From the NCBI GenBank assembly GCA_031259625.1, contig JAIRLG010000087.1, positions 1 through 14,098 on the forward strand: a stretch of 14,098 nucleotides of DNA. The letters are read 5' to 3'. The notes beneath the pieces are model-generated. The model saw nothing but the letters and a program-made list of their open reading frames with translations. It made no database searches and was not told the DNA's origin. Below, piece after piece: positions 6,826 to 13,653 of this stretch; positions within the stretch are counted from its first letter, which is position 1, and each line of letters begins with the position of its first letter. The position numbers and the translations under genes are program-made. The DNA comes from Puniceicoccales bacterium. GTDB lineage: Bacteria; Verrucomicrobiota; Verrucomicrobiae; Opitutales; LL51.

Positions 6826-7800
6826 ATGATGAATCTCTACGAAAAACTTCCCCGCGACGACGGGCTTCAGGACTACGGCACCGTCTGCGCGGCCAATGAA
6901 TCGCGCTTCAACGCGAGCCACTACTCGGAGCCCCTCACCGCCTTCACCGTGGGCTGGAGGGATCCCGAGCACCTGGCCGAGCTGCTGGACTTCATCGCGC
7001 CGCCGATTCCCGTCGCCCGGCGCTTCGAGTTCAAGGTCGCCGACAACGGAGAGGCCTTTCTCTCCGAATCCGACGACATTCGGGCCATCGGTTCCGCCTT
7101 CAAGCGCATCGAATTCAGCGGCAGCTCCGTCACGGCCAAGACCTTCAACAAGGGCCTGACGATCCGGGTCGACCACGACGACGTGGCCGGCGATGACTGG
7201 CGGGAGCGCTACGTCCAACTCCTGCTGCAGCGGCTCTACCGGAACGAATTGCGCCGGGCCATCGCAGCCCTGGAGGGCAGCGCCGTTTCCCTCAGCGCCA
7301 GCTACGTCTGGAGCCCCAGTACGGGCACGCCCAATCCCGATGCCGACATTCGGGCCGAATTGGCGGCGGCCGCCGAGCTCACCGGCATCCGGCCGAATAG
7401 GCTCATCATCGGCGAAGGGGCCTGGGATCTGCGCTCGGATGCCTACGACCACCAGGACAACGCCGGCTCGCAGCGCTCGGCCGGACTCAGCCCCGCCGAA
7501 CTCGCCCAGAAGCTCTTCGTCGACGAGGTGAGGGTGATTCGGGCACGCTACCAGGGCAGTGCGAGCAAGGATGCCCTGCTCGGGAATACGATCTACGCCT
7601 TCCAGTCCCAGAACGGAATTCTCAAGGACGAGCCCTCCAACATCAAGCGCTTCGTCACACCGGTGGACGGCCACGGCTCCTTCCGGGTCTATCTGGAGGA
7701 GCACAGCAAGTTCAGCGACATCAGCGTCGAGCACTACAGCCACATCCTGATCACCTTCAACCAGGGCATCCGCAAGCTCAGCGTCGCCGCCAGCGCCTAA
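6826..7800 (+). CDS. Major capsid protein, HK97-fold type
   Basis: The 324-residue product is the expected shell subunit by position (after protease/scaffold and decoration genes) and by size. Features consistent with an HK97-like capsid protein include an N-terminal helical region, the segment RRFEFKVADNGEAFLS (about 65-80), a long spine-like helix RERYVQLLLQRLYRNELRRAIAAL (about 126-149), a conserved-looking NRLIIGEGAWDLR (about 188-200) in the A-domain, and a C-terminal beta segment ending VEHYSHILITFNQGIRKL. I do not recognise an exact family. It begins ATGATG, so 6826 or 6829 may be used. A cloverleaf element starts 20 nt after its stop codon. Confidence 0.78.
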   Translation: MMNLYEKLPRDDGLQDYGTVCAANESRFNASHYSEPLTAFTVGWRDPEHLAELLDFIAPPIPVARRFEFKVADNGEAFLSESDDIRAIGSAFKRIEFSGSSVTAKTFNKGLTIRVDHDDVAGDDWRERYVQLLLQRLYRNELRRAIAALEGSAVSLSASYVWSPSTGTPNPDADIRAELAAAAELTGIRPNRLIIGEGAWDLRSDAYDHQDNAGSQRSAGLSPAELAQKLFVDEVRVIRARYQGSASKDALLGNTIYAFQSQNGILKDEPSNIKRFVTPVDGHGSFRVYLEEHSKFSDISVEHYSHILITFNQGIRKLSVAASA

Positions 7801-7820
7801 GGCCCCACCCGGCCCCCGTC

Positions 7821-7920
7821 CCGCCATGGCCCCCTTTGCTCCGCAAAGGGCGGCGTTCCTCCGGAACGCCGCGGGTCGGCCCCCTCGGCGGGGGCCGAGG
7901 GGGCCGACGGGCCATGGCGG
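7821..7920. repeat. Cloverleaf palindromic element, copy 3 (inside the phage cassette)
   Basis: The outer stem CCGCCATGGCCC (7821-7832) pairs perfectly with 7909-7920. Inside are CCCTTTGC-TCC-GCAAAGGG (7832-7850), CGGCGTTCC-TCC-GGAACGCCG (7851-7871) and a perfect 15-bp long arm 7875-7889/7894-7908 with loop GGGG. Only three junction bases (7872-7874) are unpaired. The upstream frame of the next gene is open through part of this element, but that is a consequence of GC content, not coding. Confidence 0.87.
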
Positions 7921-7936
7921 CAAAAAACACCTGTTT

Positions 7937-8004
7937 CCATCCGCCATTTTTCAGAAAATCCATACCCGCCATTAAAAATCCCCATCCGCCATTTTTCCAA
8001 AAAA
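7937..8004. repeat. Short tandem repeat, 22-23 bp unit, three copies
   Basis: Units at 7937-7959, 7960-7981 and 7982-8004 share CCAT(C/AC)CCGCCATT followed by T- or A-rich DNA. CAAAAAACAC also occurs twice around the array (7921-7930 and 8012-8021). The array begins 16 nt after cloverleaf copy 3 and fills the leader of the next gene. The A-rich DNA may hold a promoter, but I see no convincing hexamer pair. Confidence 0.65.
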
Positions 8005-8033
8005 ACAGCTTCAAAAAACACAGTTCCAAAACC

Positions 8034-8498
8034 ATGACACCCTGGATTGCGATTTCACCGGAAACGGTCTACGACTACCTGGCCGCGCCGCAGGTCGAGG
8101 TGCTCCGACACGCCACCCTTGCCCAAGGGCAGGCGGATCCCCTGCCGGAGATCATCCGGGACATCTGCGAGCAGATGCGCGCGGAGATCAGCGCCCAGCC
8201 GCAGAACCGGCTCGACCGCACGGCCCATACCATTCCGCCCCACCTGAAGGCGACGGCCTGCTGGCTCATCATCGAGGCGGCCCAGACCCGCATTCCCGGT
8301 CTGAAGGCGACCGAGGACCAGATCCGCCTGGCGGAACAGGCTCGCCAGCGACTCCAGCGCATCGCCCAGGGGGAACTGCCCCTCGGGCAGCCGGACACCG
8401 TCGACACCAGCGGCACCTACCGACGCCCGGGGGCCCGCATCGACGTCCTCCACCGGCGGCGAGCCCAGGCCACCGGCCACACCCTCAGCGGATTTTGA
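8034..8498 (+). CDS. Mu gp36-like head completion protein (DUF1320)
   Basis: The 154-residue product starts MTPWIAISPETVYDYLAAPQ and contains DPLPEIIRDICEQMRAEIS, a long helical middle with LKATACWLIIEAAQTRIPG, and a C-terminal SGTYRRPGARIDVLHRRR tail. The pattern of short N-terminal strand, helical bundle and extended tail fits the DUF1320/Mu gp36 family of head-tail connector proteins that attach below the portal. I chose the ATG at 8034 because upstream codons in the frame belong to cloverleaf copy 3 and the tandem repeats. No Shine-Dalgarno sequence is seen. The stop is one base before the next start, so translational coupling is likely. Confidence 0.72.
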   Translation: MTPWIAISPETVYDYLAAPQVEVLRHATLAQGQADPLPEIIRDICEQMRAEISAQPQNRLDRTAHTIPPHLKATACWLIIEAAQTRIPGLKATEDQIRLAEQARQRLQRIAQGELPLGQPDTVDTSGTYRRPGARIDVLHRRRAQATGHTLSGF

Positions 8499-8499
8499 A

Positions 8500-8952
8500 A
8501 TGCAGCACCGAGCACCCAGTGTCCTGGAGGCCCTCCAGCGGGAGGTTTACGAGACCCTGCGCCACATCGGCGGCTTCCGGGAGCTGCCGATCCACTGCGG
8601 CTCCCCCAGCCACTTCGAGGCCCAGCTCCGCCAGCGGGCCGAGATGGGCAGCGGCCTTCAGCTCTACGTCCATCCGCCCATTCCACTGCGCATCGAGGAA
8701 GGTCTGGGCGGCCCGCTCTTCGACGAACTCGACCTCTGCGTCGAGGTGCTGGAATATTCCCTCAGCAACACCAGTGCCTGGAGCGCCATCGCCGTCGCCG
8801 AGGAGGTCTGCCGGCAGCTCCACGGACTCGCCCTCGCCCCACCGGCCCTGCAGGGGCAGCTGGTCTGCCGACCGGACAAACCCTGGGACTACGCCTTCGA
8901 GGACAGTCCCAACCGCCTCCGGCTCCACTTCACGGCCACCGGCAGTCTCTAA
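8500..8952 (+). CDS. Neck / tail-terminator-position protein
   Basis: The 150-residue product sits where Mu-like phages carry gp37-type (DUF1834) tail terminators. Visible features are an N-terminal helix (VLEALQREVYETLRHIGG), a central strand pair around LCVEVLEYSLSNTS (about 87-100) and a helix AIAVAEEVCRQLHG (about 105-118). The strand-then-helix order resembles the small alpha/beta fold of tail-terminator and tail-completion proteins, which cap the tail tube or join it to the head. The assignment rests on order, size and this pattern, not on a recognised family motif. The start lies one base after the previous stop. Confidence 0.55.
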   Translation: MQHRAPSVLEALQREVYETLRHIGGFRELPIHCGSPSHFEAQLRQRAEMGSGLQLYVHPPIPLRIEEGLGGPLFDELDLCVEVLEYSLSNTSAWSAIAVAEEVCRQLHGLALAPPALQGQLVCRPDKPWDYAFEDSPNRLRLHFTATGSL

Positions 8953-8961
8953 ATTCTCATC

Positions 8962-9366
8962 ATGAAAATCACCTTCGGTTCCCTCTCCCTCGCCGCCGGA
9001 CTGGAGTTCGGCGAGTCCCCCTACGAGCTCAGGATTCAGGGCCAGTGCCAGGTGCAGATCGCGGAGCGCATCCGCGGCGAGGAGGTCCGGGCCTTCGACC
9101 GCGGGAATCTGCAGACCCAGCTCAGCTTCCGGGTCAAGCGCAGGCATGATTCCGCCGAAGCAGCCCAGGCCTATGCCCTGTCCCACGCCGCCGCCCTCGC
9201 CCGGCAGAGCGGCCCCCTGCGGCTCATCAACGAGCCCGGCGGGACGAGCTACACCCTCTCCGACGCTGCGGTCACGCGGGTGGAATCCTCCAGTTCCCAC
9301 AACATCTCCTTCCACAGCTACCAGATGGTCGGGGGTAAATTCACCGCCTCCACGCAACTTTTCTGA
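8962..9366 (+). CDS. Small tail-associated protein, family not recognised
   Basis: The 134-residue product is beta-rich with one helix: it opens MKITFGSLSLAAGLEF, has NLQTQLSFRVKRRHDSAEAA, an alanine-rich helix AAQAYALSHAAALARQ (about 67-82), and ends in strands SYTLSDAAVTRVESSSSHNISFHSYQMVGG. This resembles small tail or distal-tail structural domains found just upstream of fibre genes. I do not recognise a named family. The start context TCTCATC-ATGAAAAT is identical to that at 6356. It is followed by a 32-nt spacer with a tandem duplication. Confidence 0.55.
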   Translation: MKITFGSLSLAAGLEFGESPYELRIQGQCQVQIAERIRGEEVRAFDRGNLQTQLSFRVKRRHDSAEAAQAYALSHAAALARQSGPLRLINEPGGTSYTLSDAAVTRVESSSSHNISFHSYQMVGGKFTASTQLF

Positions 9367-9396
9367 GAACAACGACGCCTTTTCCAAGAACAACGA
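9358..9396. repeat. 18-bp imperfect duplication spanning the end of the tail gene
   Basis: CTTTTCTGAGAACAACGA (9358-9375) is repeated as CTTTTCCAAGAACAACGA (9379-9396), 16 of 18 identical with a 21-bp period. The first copy contains the TGA stop of the upstream gene. The second replaces TG by CA and ends two bases before the ATG of the fibre gene. The role is unknown. Confidence 0.75.
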
Positions 9397-9398
9397 TT

Positions 9399-10820
9399 AT
9401 GCCTACACTTCAACGTTTTCCCGTCCGCATCGCCGCGCTGATCGATTCCTTCGACCAGCCACAGGATGTCTACCGGCACATGGCGCCGCAGTTCTGGCGC
9501 GGCAATGACCTGGAGTTCCAGATCGGAATCCTTCGGGACAACCAGCCCATCGACATCTCCAACCTGAGCGCCATCCACCTGGCCATCAAGGCCCTCAACG
9601 CCGACGGAACGGCCCCCTCCGGCCAGCAGCCGAACCTCATGGCCGGCCACGACACGGCCCCGCAGAACATCGGCCTCAGCGATTGGAAAAACGGCAGCCA
9701 GCAGCACGCGACGATCCGCTTTTCCGCCGAGGAGAGCGCCCTTCCGGCCGGCCACTACTGGCTGAGCATCTGGGCGACGACCCAGGACGCACCGGAGAAG
9801 GTGCTGACCCTGACCGCCGGCCACATTCGGGTGCTGGAAAACGGCGGCCTCTCGCTGGCCGCACCGGAGCCGCAGGCGCTCTACTACGACGCCGAGACCT
9901 GCGATGCGCGCTATCTCCTGAAAGAGGACGACGTCACTCCGCTGATCGACACCGAGGCCCTGCGTACTTCCCTCGAGCTCGGCACGCTGGCGGAACAGGA
10001 CGCCGATGCGGTCAGCATTTCCGGCCATGTGGACATCACCAGTGGCTCCATCGTCCAGATCAGCGACCTGTCCATCGCCGACGGCGGGACGGGCGCCTCG
10101 ACGGCCGCCGAGGCCTTTCAAAACCTCTCGCCGCTGACGACCAAGGGGGATCTCCTCAGCTCCGACGGGAGTTCCCACGGCCAGCGCCTGGCGGTGGGAA
10201 CGGCAGGACAGCTGCTGTGCGCCCAGCCGACCGCCAGCCAAGGCCTGGCCTGGGTCACCCGCCCGGGCCAGCCCCTGGCCCAGCAGAACATCGACACGGG
10301 CACGCCCAGCGTCGATTTCCTCCAGATCTTCGATGGCGCGAAGTTCCACCACTATAAACTGTACGTGCAGCACAATACCCGCTCCCCCGTCGGCAGCCAG
10401 ATGCAGCTGCTGCTGGGCGCCTCAGCCCTGGGCACGGCTCCATGGCTGGAAACCGCGGCGGACTACCGCTGGCAGTGTTACGACATCCGGGGCAAGACGA
10501 TCCGCGCGGAATCCACAGCGGATGTCGGCGAACTACCCTATTTTCCCCTGGGCAACAGCAGCGAGAGCTACCGCGCCGGCAATGGTTTCCTGCACCTGAA
10601 CATCGACATCTGGAACGACGGCATCGCCGGCCATGCGGTGGCGGTGGCGGCCATCGCCCATTACCTGTGGGTCAGCGAGACGAACCAGGACAGTGGCATG
10701 GGCTACTACTGGGGCAGTTTCCTCAACTCCGGCAACGACGTCGTCGATTCCCTGCGCTTCCAGAGCGCCAGCGGCGGCAACATCAGCGGGGGTTCCTACA
10801 GCTTCTACGGCATCGAATGA
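9399..10820 (+). CDS. Receptor-binding tail fibre protein
   Basis: This 473-residue product is a modular adhesin. Residues about 1-150 form a beta-sandwich-like N-terminal domain (FWRGNDLEFQIGILRDNQP, HYWLSIWATT) resembling BppU-type baseplate attachment domains. Residues about 160-225 are a linker with LGTLAEQDADAVSISG, a common fibre motif. Residues about 229-290 carry the shaft motif GGTGASTAAEAFQNL...TTKGDLL...RLAVGTAGQLL, seen in very many phage fibres. Residues about 300-473 form a C-terminal head rich in Trp/Tyr/Gly that ends GGNISGGSYSFYGIE, a typical final strand of phage binding domains. It should act at the virion tip and decide host range. The stop overlaps the start of the next gene (ATGA). 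Confidence 0.85.
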   Translation: MPTLQRFPVRIAALIDSFDQPQDVYRHMAPQFWRGNDLEFQIGILRDNQPIDISNLSAIHLAIKALNADGTAPSGQQPNLMAGHDTAPQNIGLSDWKNGSQQHATIRFSAEESALPAGHYWLSIWATTQDAPEKVLTLTAGHIRVLENGGLSLAAPEPQALYYDAETCDARYLLKEDDVTPLIDTEALRTSLELGTLAEQDADAVSISGHVDITSGSIVQISDLSIADGGTGASTAAEAFQNLSPLTTKGDLLSSDGSSHGQRLAVGTAGQLLCAQPTASQGLAWVTRPGQPLAQQNIDTGTPSVDFLQIFDGAKFHHYKLYVQHNTRSPVGSQMQLLLGASALGTAPWLETAADYRWQCYDIRGKTIRAESTADVGELPYFPLGNSSESYRAGNGFLHLNIDIWNDGIAGHAVAVAAIAHYLWVSETNQDSGMGYYWGSFLNSGNDVVDSLRFQSASGGNISGGSYSFYGIE

Positions 10821-10942
10821 TGGACGAAGGCATTCGGGCGGAACTGCAGGCCCTTTACCAATACCTGCGGGAACAGGAAGCCGCGACGCAGGCGGCGCTC
10901 CAGGAGCTCAGCTCGCGCCTCGACAATTTAAGAAATTTTTAG
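10817..10942 (+). CDS. 41-residue coiled-coil protein
   Basis: ATG at 10817 overlaps the fibre stop (ATGA), and a second in-frame ATG follows at 10820. The product begins MMDEGIRAELQALYQYL and ends LQELSSRLDNLRNF, a single amphipathic helix with leucine heptads (A/L at about every third to fourth residue). The stop is 4 nt before the hub gene. Coding is supported by tight spacing on both sides and the helical pattern. It may be a trimerising or linker peptide for the fibre, or a small chaperone; no family is recognised. Too short for most gene finders. Confidence 0.65.
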   Translation: MMDEGIRAELQALYQYLREQEAATQAALQELSSRLDNLRNF

Positions 10943-10946
10943 GAAA

Positions 10947-12743
10947 ATGTGGTCACTGACTTACCAGAACCAGCGGCGTTCCTTCGCCGATTGGGGGATT
11001 TCCCGCGCCACGCGGGTGCTGAAGAACCAGGCCACCGACACCCTCACGCTGGAGAGGGACGGAGAGTATCCCGGTGCCTTCGCCTTCGGAGAGCCAATTC
11101 GGATCCACCGCGGCGAGGAGCTCTGGTTCCAGGGCATCGTGACGGAAACCCCCTCCTTTGACCGCGCGCGCAAGGCCCATCAGCGCTGCATCATCTCCGG
11201 CCCCTGGTGGTTCCTGGAGCAGACGATTTACCAGCAGAAGTGGAAGGAGAGCAGCGACACTTCGTCCGAGGATAGTCCGCTGCAGGATGTCTACAAGAGC
11301 CACCTGATCCTCGGCCAGGACGAAAACGGTCAGGCCCTGAGCCTGGGCCAGCAGATCGGCGATGTCCTTGCTTATCTCTCCCAGGAAGCCGGCGTGGCCA
11401 TCGCCCTCGACCCGCAGCTGGACCTGCCGATCTTCATCCCCTACGACGAGTGCAAAGACCTGTCCTGTGCCGAGGTCATCCGGCGGCTCCTGCGCTGGGC
11501 ACCGGACACGGTCAGTTTTTTCGACTACACGGGCGAAACTCCTTGCCTCTACCTGAAGCGCCAGTCCCAACTGGAAGCGCTGAGCCTGGATCTAAAAGAC
11601 CCCCGGCTCGGCCTCCAGGAGCTCCGGGTGCGCCCGCGCCATGACCTGCAGATTCCGGCCGTCGTGCTGAAGTTCGAGAAGACGCACACGGTCAACGGTC
11701 GGGTCTGGTCGACGCTGGAGACCCAGGCCTGGCCGGCCGGCGCCGATGGTACGGCCCCCCGCTCCCTCGTCATGACCATCGAACTGGAGGGCTCCCGCGC
11801 CACCTACGTCCGGCAGAAGATCGGCTCGGAGCCCATCGACCTGCACAGCGTCAGCTGGTGGAAGGCGCACCTGCCCGGTCTCGAGAACATCTCGGCCGAA
11901 GCCATCACGGTCGAGGAAGCCGAGCGCACAGGCGAGTTGCCCCGGGAGCTGACGGAGGGCTCCGTCGCCAGCTGGATGAACGCCTCCGCCGAGACAGCCC
12001 TGATCCAGGCCCGCATTTCCTACACCAGCGACGAGGAATCGGTCTACCGCAAGCGCGTCACGGTCAAGCTGCGCACGACGGATGCCCTGCCCAAGACCTA
12101 CCAATTCCTGTCCGCCTACACCTCGGAGGAAGACGCGCCGAGCGGCCTCGCGGAACAGCTCTACGCCGGTGTCAGTCCCCTGACCTTCGAGGGCCAGCTC
12201 CACCTGGAAACCCGGGAGGTCTCGGGCCATCCCATGGGGAAGAAGCTGAACCTCCTCGGCGGCGACACGGCCTGGGCGACGATGCAGGCGGCGGTACAGG
12301 AAGTCACAGAGGAGCTCGGCAGCGGCCGGACCCAGATCCGCTTCGGCCCCGCCCAGCACCTGGGTGCCGCCGATCTGGTCGAGCTGACCCGGAGCAACCG
12401 CCACCGCTTCTCGGTGCGCAATGCCCTGGCCCGCAGCAGCGGCGAGGCGGAGGGCAGCGGCTGCGTCGAGCAGGGAAAGTCCGCGCCGCTGGAGAATACG
12501 GCCTACGGCCCCGGGAAATACCAGAAGATGATCTTCATCCATCCCGAGGCCCCCACGGCCCGCAGCATCACCATCGATGCCAGTGCCCTCTCCCGCGACC
12601 TCTCCGTCCAGCTGCGGGAGGAAAATGTCTGTGAATCCGGACTCGTCAAAAAGCGCCTCTCGCTGGCCAGCGAAGCTTTTCTGGAAGAGAGCTCGGATTC
12701 CACTCCGGAAGAAAGTTCGGACTCCAACACCACAGGCTCATGA
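10947..12743 (+). CDS. Probable tail hub / baseplate protein
   Basis: The 598-residue product opens with a beta-rich domain (MWSLTYQNQRRSFADWG, TLTLERDG, FGEPIRIHRGEELWFQGIV) like the first barrel of phage hub proteins of the gpD/gp27/gp44 class. IISGPWWFLEQTIYQQKW follows at about 82-99, then a serine/acidic insert (about 101-113). The middle has VIRRLLRWAPDTVSFFDY and LQIPAVVLKFEKTHTVNG, again usual in hub-like proteins. The C-terminus is an acidic low-complexity tail, EESSDSTPEESSDSNTTGS, encoded by the start of the 56-bp repeat region. I infer that it joins the tail tube to the fibre. The stop overlaps the first micro-ORF start by ATGA. Confidence 0.6.
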   Translation: MWSLTYQNQRRSFADWGISRATRVLKNQATDTLTLERDGEYPGAFAFGEPIRIHRGEELWFQGIVTETPSFDRARKAHQRCIISGPWWFLEQTIYQQKWKESSDTSSEDSPLQDVYKSHLILGQDENGQALSLGQQIGDVLAYLSQEAGVAIALDPQLDLPIFIPYDECKDLSCAEVIRRLLRWAPDTVSFFDYTGETPCLYLKRQSQLEALSLDLKDPRLGLQELRVRPRHDLQIPAVVLKFEKTHTVNGRVWSTLETQAWPAGADGTAPRSLVMTIELEGSRATYVRQKIGSEPIDLHSVSWWKAHLPGLENISAEAITVEEAERTGELPRELTEGSVASWMNASAETALIQARISYTSDEESVYRKRVTVKLRTTDALPKTYQFLSAYTSEEDAPSGLAEQLYAGVSPLTFEGQLHLETREVSGHPMGKKLNLLGGDTAWATMQAAVQEVTEELGSGRTQIRFGPAQHLGAADLVELTRSNRHRFSVRNALARSSGEAEGSGCVEQGKSAPLENTAYGPGKYQKMIFIHPEAPTARSITIDASALSRDLSVQLREENVCESGLVKKRLSLASEAFLEESSDSTPEESSDSNTTGS

Positions 12744-12799
12744 GCTCCCACAAAGCTCTTCTCCATCGGGACTCCCATACTACAGCCATAGGCTCATGA
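12740..12799 (+). CDS. Micro-ORF 1 of three in the 56-bp repeat
   Basis: Nineteen codons: MSSHKALLHRDSHTTAIGS. The ATG overlaps the hub gene stop, and the TGA overlaps the next ATG (ATGA at both ends). Whether it is translated is unknown; coupling from the hub gene is plausible. Confidence 0.4.
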   Translation: MSSHKALLHRDSHTTAIGS

Positions 12800-12855
12800 G
12801 TTTCCACGAAGCCTTCCTCCGCCGGGACTCCAGCACCACAGCCGCCAACCCATGA
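12796..12855 (+). CDS. Micro-ORF 2 of three in the 56-bp repeat
   Basis: Nineteen codons: MSFHEAFLRRDSSTTAANP. It differs from micro-ORF 1 at many bases but has no indel and no early stop. It overlaps its neighbours by ATGA at both ends. Confidence 0.4.
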   Translation: MSFHEAFLRRDSSTTAANP

Positions 12856-12911
12856 GTTCCTTTGAAGTTTTTCTCTACCGAAACTCCAGCATTATAGCCA
12901 TCAACCCATGA
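12852..12911 (+). CDS. Micro-ORF 3 of three in the 56-bp repeat
   Basis: Nineteen codons: MSSFEVFLYRNSSIIAINP. The first ten residues equal those of the following gene (MSSFEVFLYR), and the first 29 bases are identical. Its TGA overlaps the ATG of that gene. Confidence 0.4.
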   Translation: MSSFEVFLYRNSSIIAINP

Positions 12912-13483
12912 GTTCCTTTGAAGTTTTTCTCTACCGGGTCAGCGAGGCCGGTGTTCCGCATCATATCCCCTACGAGCCCTACGGTGAGCCGGCGACGCTG
13001 CGCGATCTGTCGACCCAGGAAGTGGCGAATCTCTACTGGCTGCTCGAAACGCTGACCGTCGACTACCACTACAGCATCAACGGCATCGGTCTGCAGCGCC
13101 ACTACGTGATCTCCGGCACGGACACCCCGCCCATCCAGCGGCCGAAGTTCCCGTCCTTCCTCCTGAGCCACATGGCCTACGACCCGAACTACAACTACCC
13201 CTATCGGGGCTCCCTCCACTTCGGCACGATTTACCAGGATCCCGCCCAGGCCGGTCGCTACGGGCTCCCGCTCAGCCTCTACGAGGAGGACGGTACCGGC
13301 TACAGTCTCTTCTGCCTGACGACCGCTCCTCAGCACAGCAGTCTGACGGAGCGCATTCCCTACGACTTCAGCTTTCTGGGCAAGGCCCTTTCCCTCTACC
13401 TCTACTACAACCCCAGCTACGTCTCGAATCCCTCCCTGGACAGCGTCACCCTCACGGCCAGCTTTTTCTCCAACGACGCCTAG
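12908..13483 (+). CDS. Hypothetical protein at the end of the tail cassette
   Basis: The 191-residue product is not recognised. It starts MSSFEVFLYRVSEAGVPHH, has a helical STQEVANLYWLLETL (about 35-49), then is rich in Tyr, Pro and Ser with strands such as GRYGLPLSLYEEDGTGYSLFCL and ends VTLTASFFSNDA, a beta-strand-like terminus. No signal peptide or membrane segment is seen. The position after fibre and hub genes suggests a tail-tip, fibre-accessory or decoration protein, but that is inference. There is no Shine-Dalgarno sequence; the only visible route to initiation is reinitiation from the micro-ORF array through ATGA. Confidence 0.7.
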   Translation: MSSFEVFLYRVSEAGVPHHIPYEPYGEPATLRDLSTQEVANLYWLLETLTVDYHYSINGIGLQRHYVISGTDTPPIQRPKFPSFLLSHMAYDPNYNYPYRGSLHFGTIYQDPAQAGRYGLPLSLYEEDGTGYSLFCLTTAPQHSSLTERIPYDFSFLGKALSLYLYYNPSYVSNPSLDSVTLTASFFSNDA

Positions 13484-13537
13484 GGTTTCCCCAGCAATAC
13501 CTAGGTCTCCCGGCCATTCTCCGGCCGTTGATTCTCC

Positions 13538-13643
13538 GGCCGCCGCCTTGGGGCCCTCCGGGCCCAGGCCCGCTCCGCGGGCCGTGAGGAGGAGGAAGGG
13601 GCGGCGTAGCCGCCCCTTCCTTCTCCTCACCAAGGCGGCGGCC
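13538..13643. repeat. Cloverleaf palindromic element, copy 4
   Basis: The outer stem GGCCGCCGCCTTGG (13538-13551) pairs perfectly with 13630-13643 (14 bp). Inside are GGGCCC-TCC-GGGCCC (13551-13565), GGCCCGC-TCC-GCGGGCC (13567-13583) and a 22-bp long arm 13584-13605/13609-13630 with loop GTA and a single G-T wobble. One unpaired base (13566) lies between the short arms. CCGGCC(A/G)-TTCT-like motifs are repeated just upstream (13510-13540). Confidence 0.88.
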
Positions 13644-13653
13644 CCACAACGAC

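Larger units (their letters stand above)
12740..12911 (+). repeat. 56-bp tandem repeat array at a gene junction
   Basis: Units begin at 12740, 12796 and 12852, and the 5' end of the next gene at 12908 is a fourth partial copy. The spacing is exactly 56 bp each time. Unit 3 and the gene start share 29 identical bases after the ATG plus six before it. The 3' half of the unit (GACTCC...ACCACAG...CTC) also matches the last codons of the upstream hub gene, so the duplicated segment covers the junction of the two genes. Confidence 0.9.

Noticed and set aside
7836..8033. N-terminal extension of the DUF1320-like gene
   Set aside because: The 66 extra codons come from cloverleaf copy 3 and its flanking repeats; ATG 8034 gives the normal family length.
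10300..10820. Diversity-generating retroelement acting on the fibre C-terminus
   Set aside because: No reverse transcriptase and no template repeat matching the fibre end is seen in the window.
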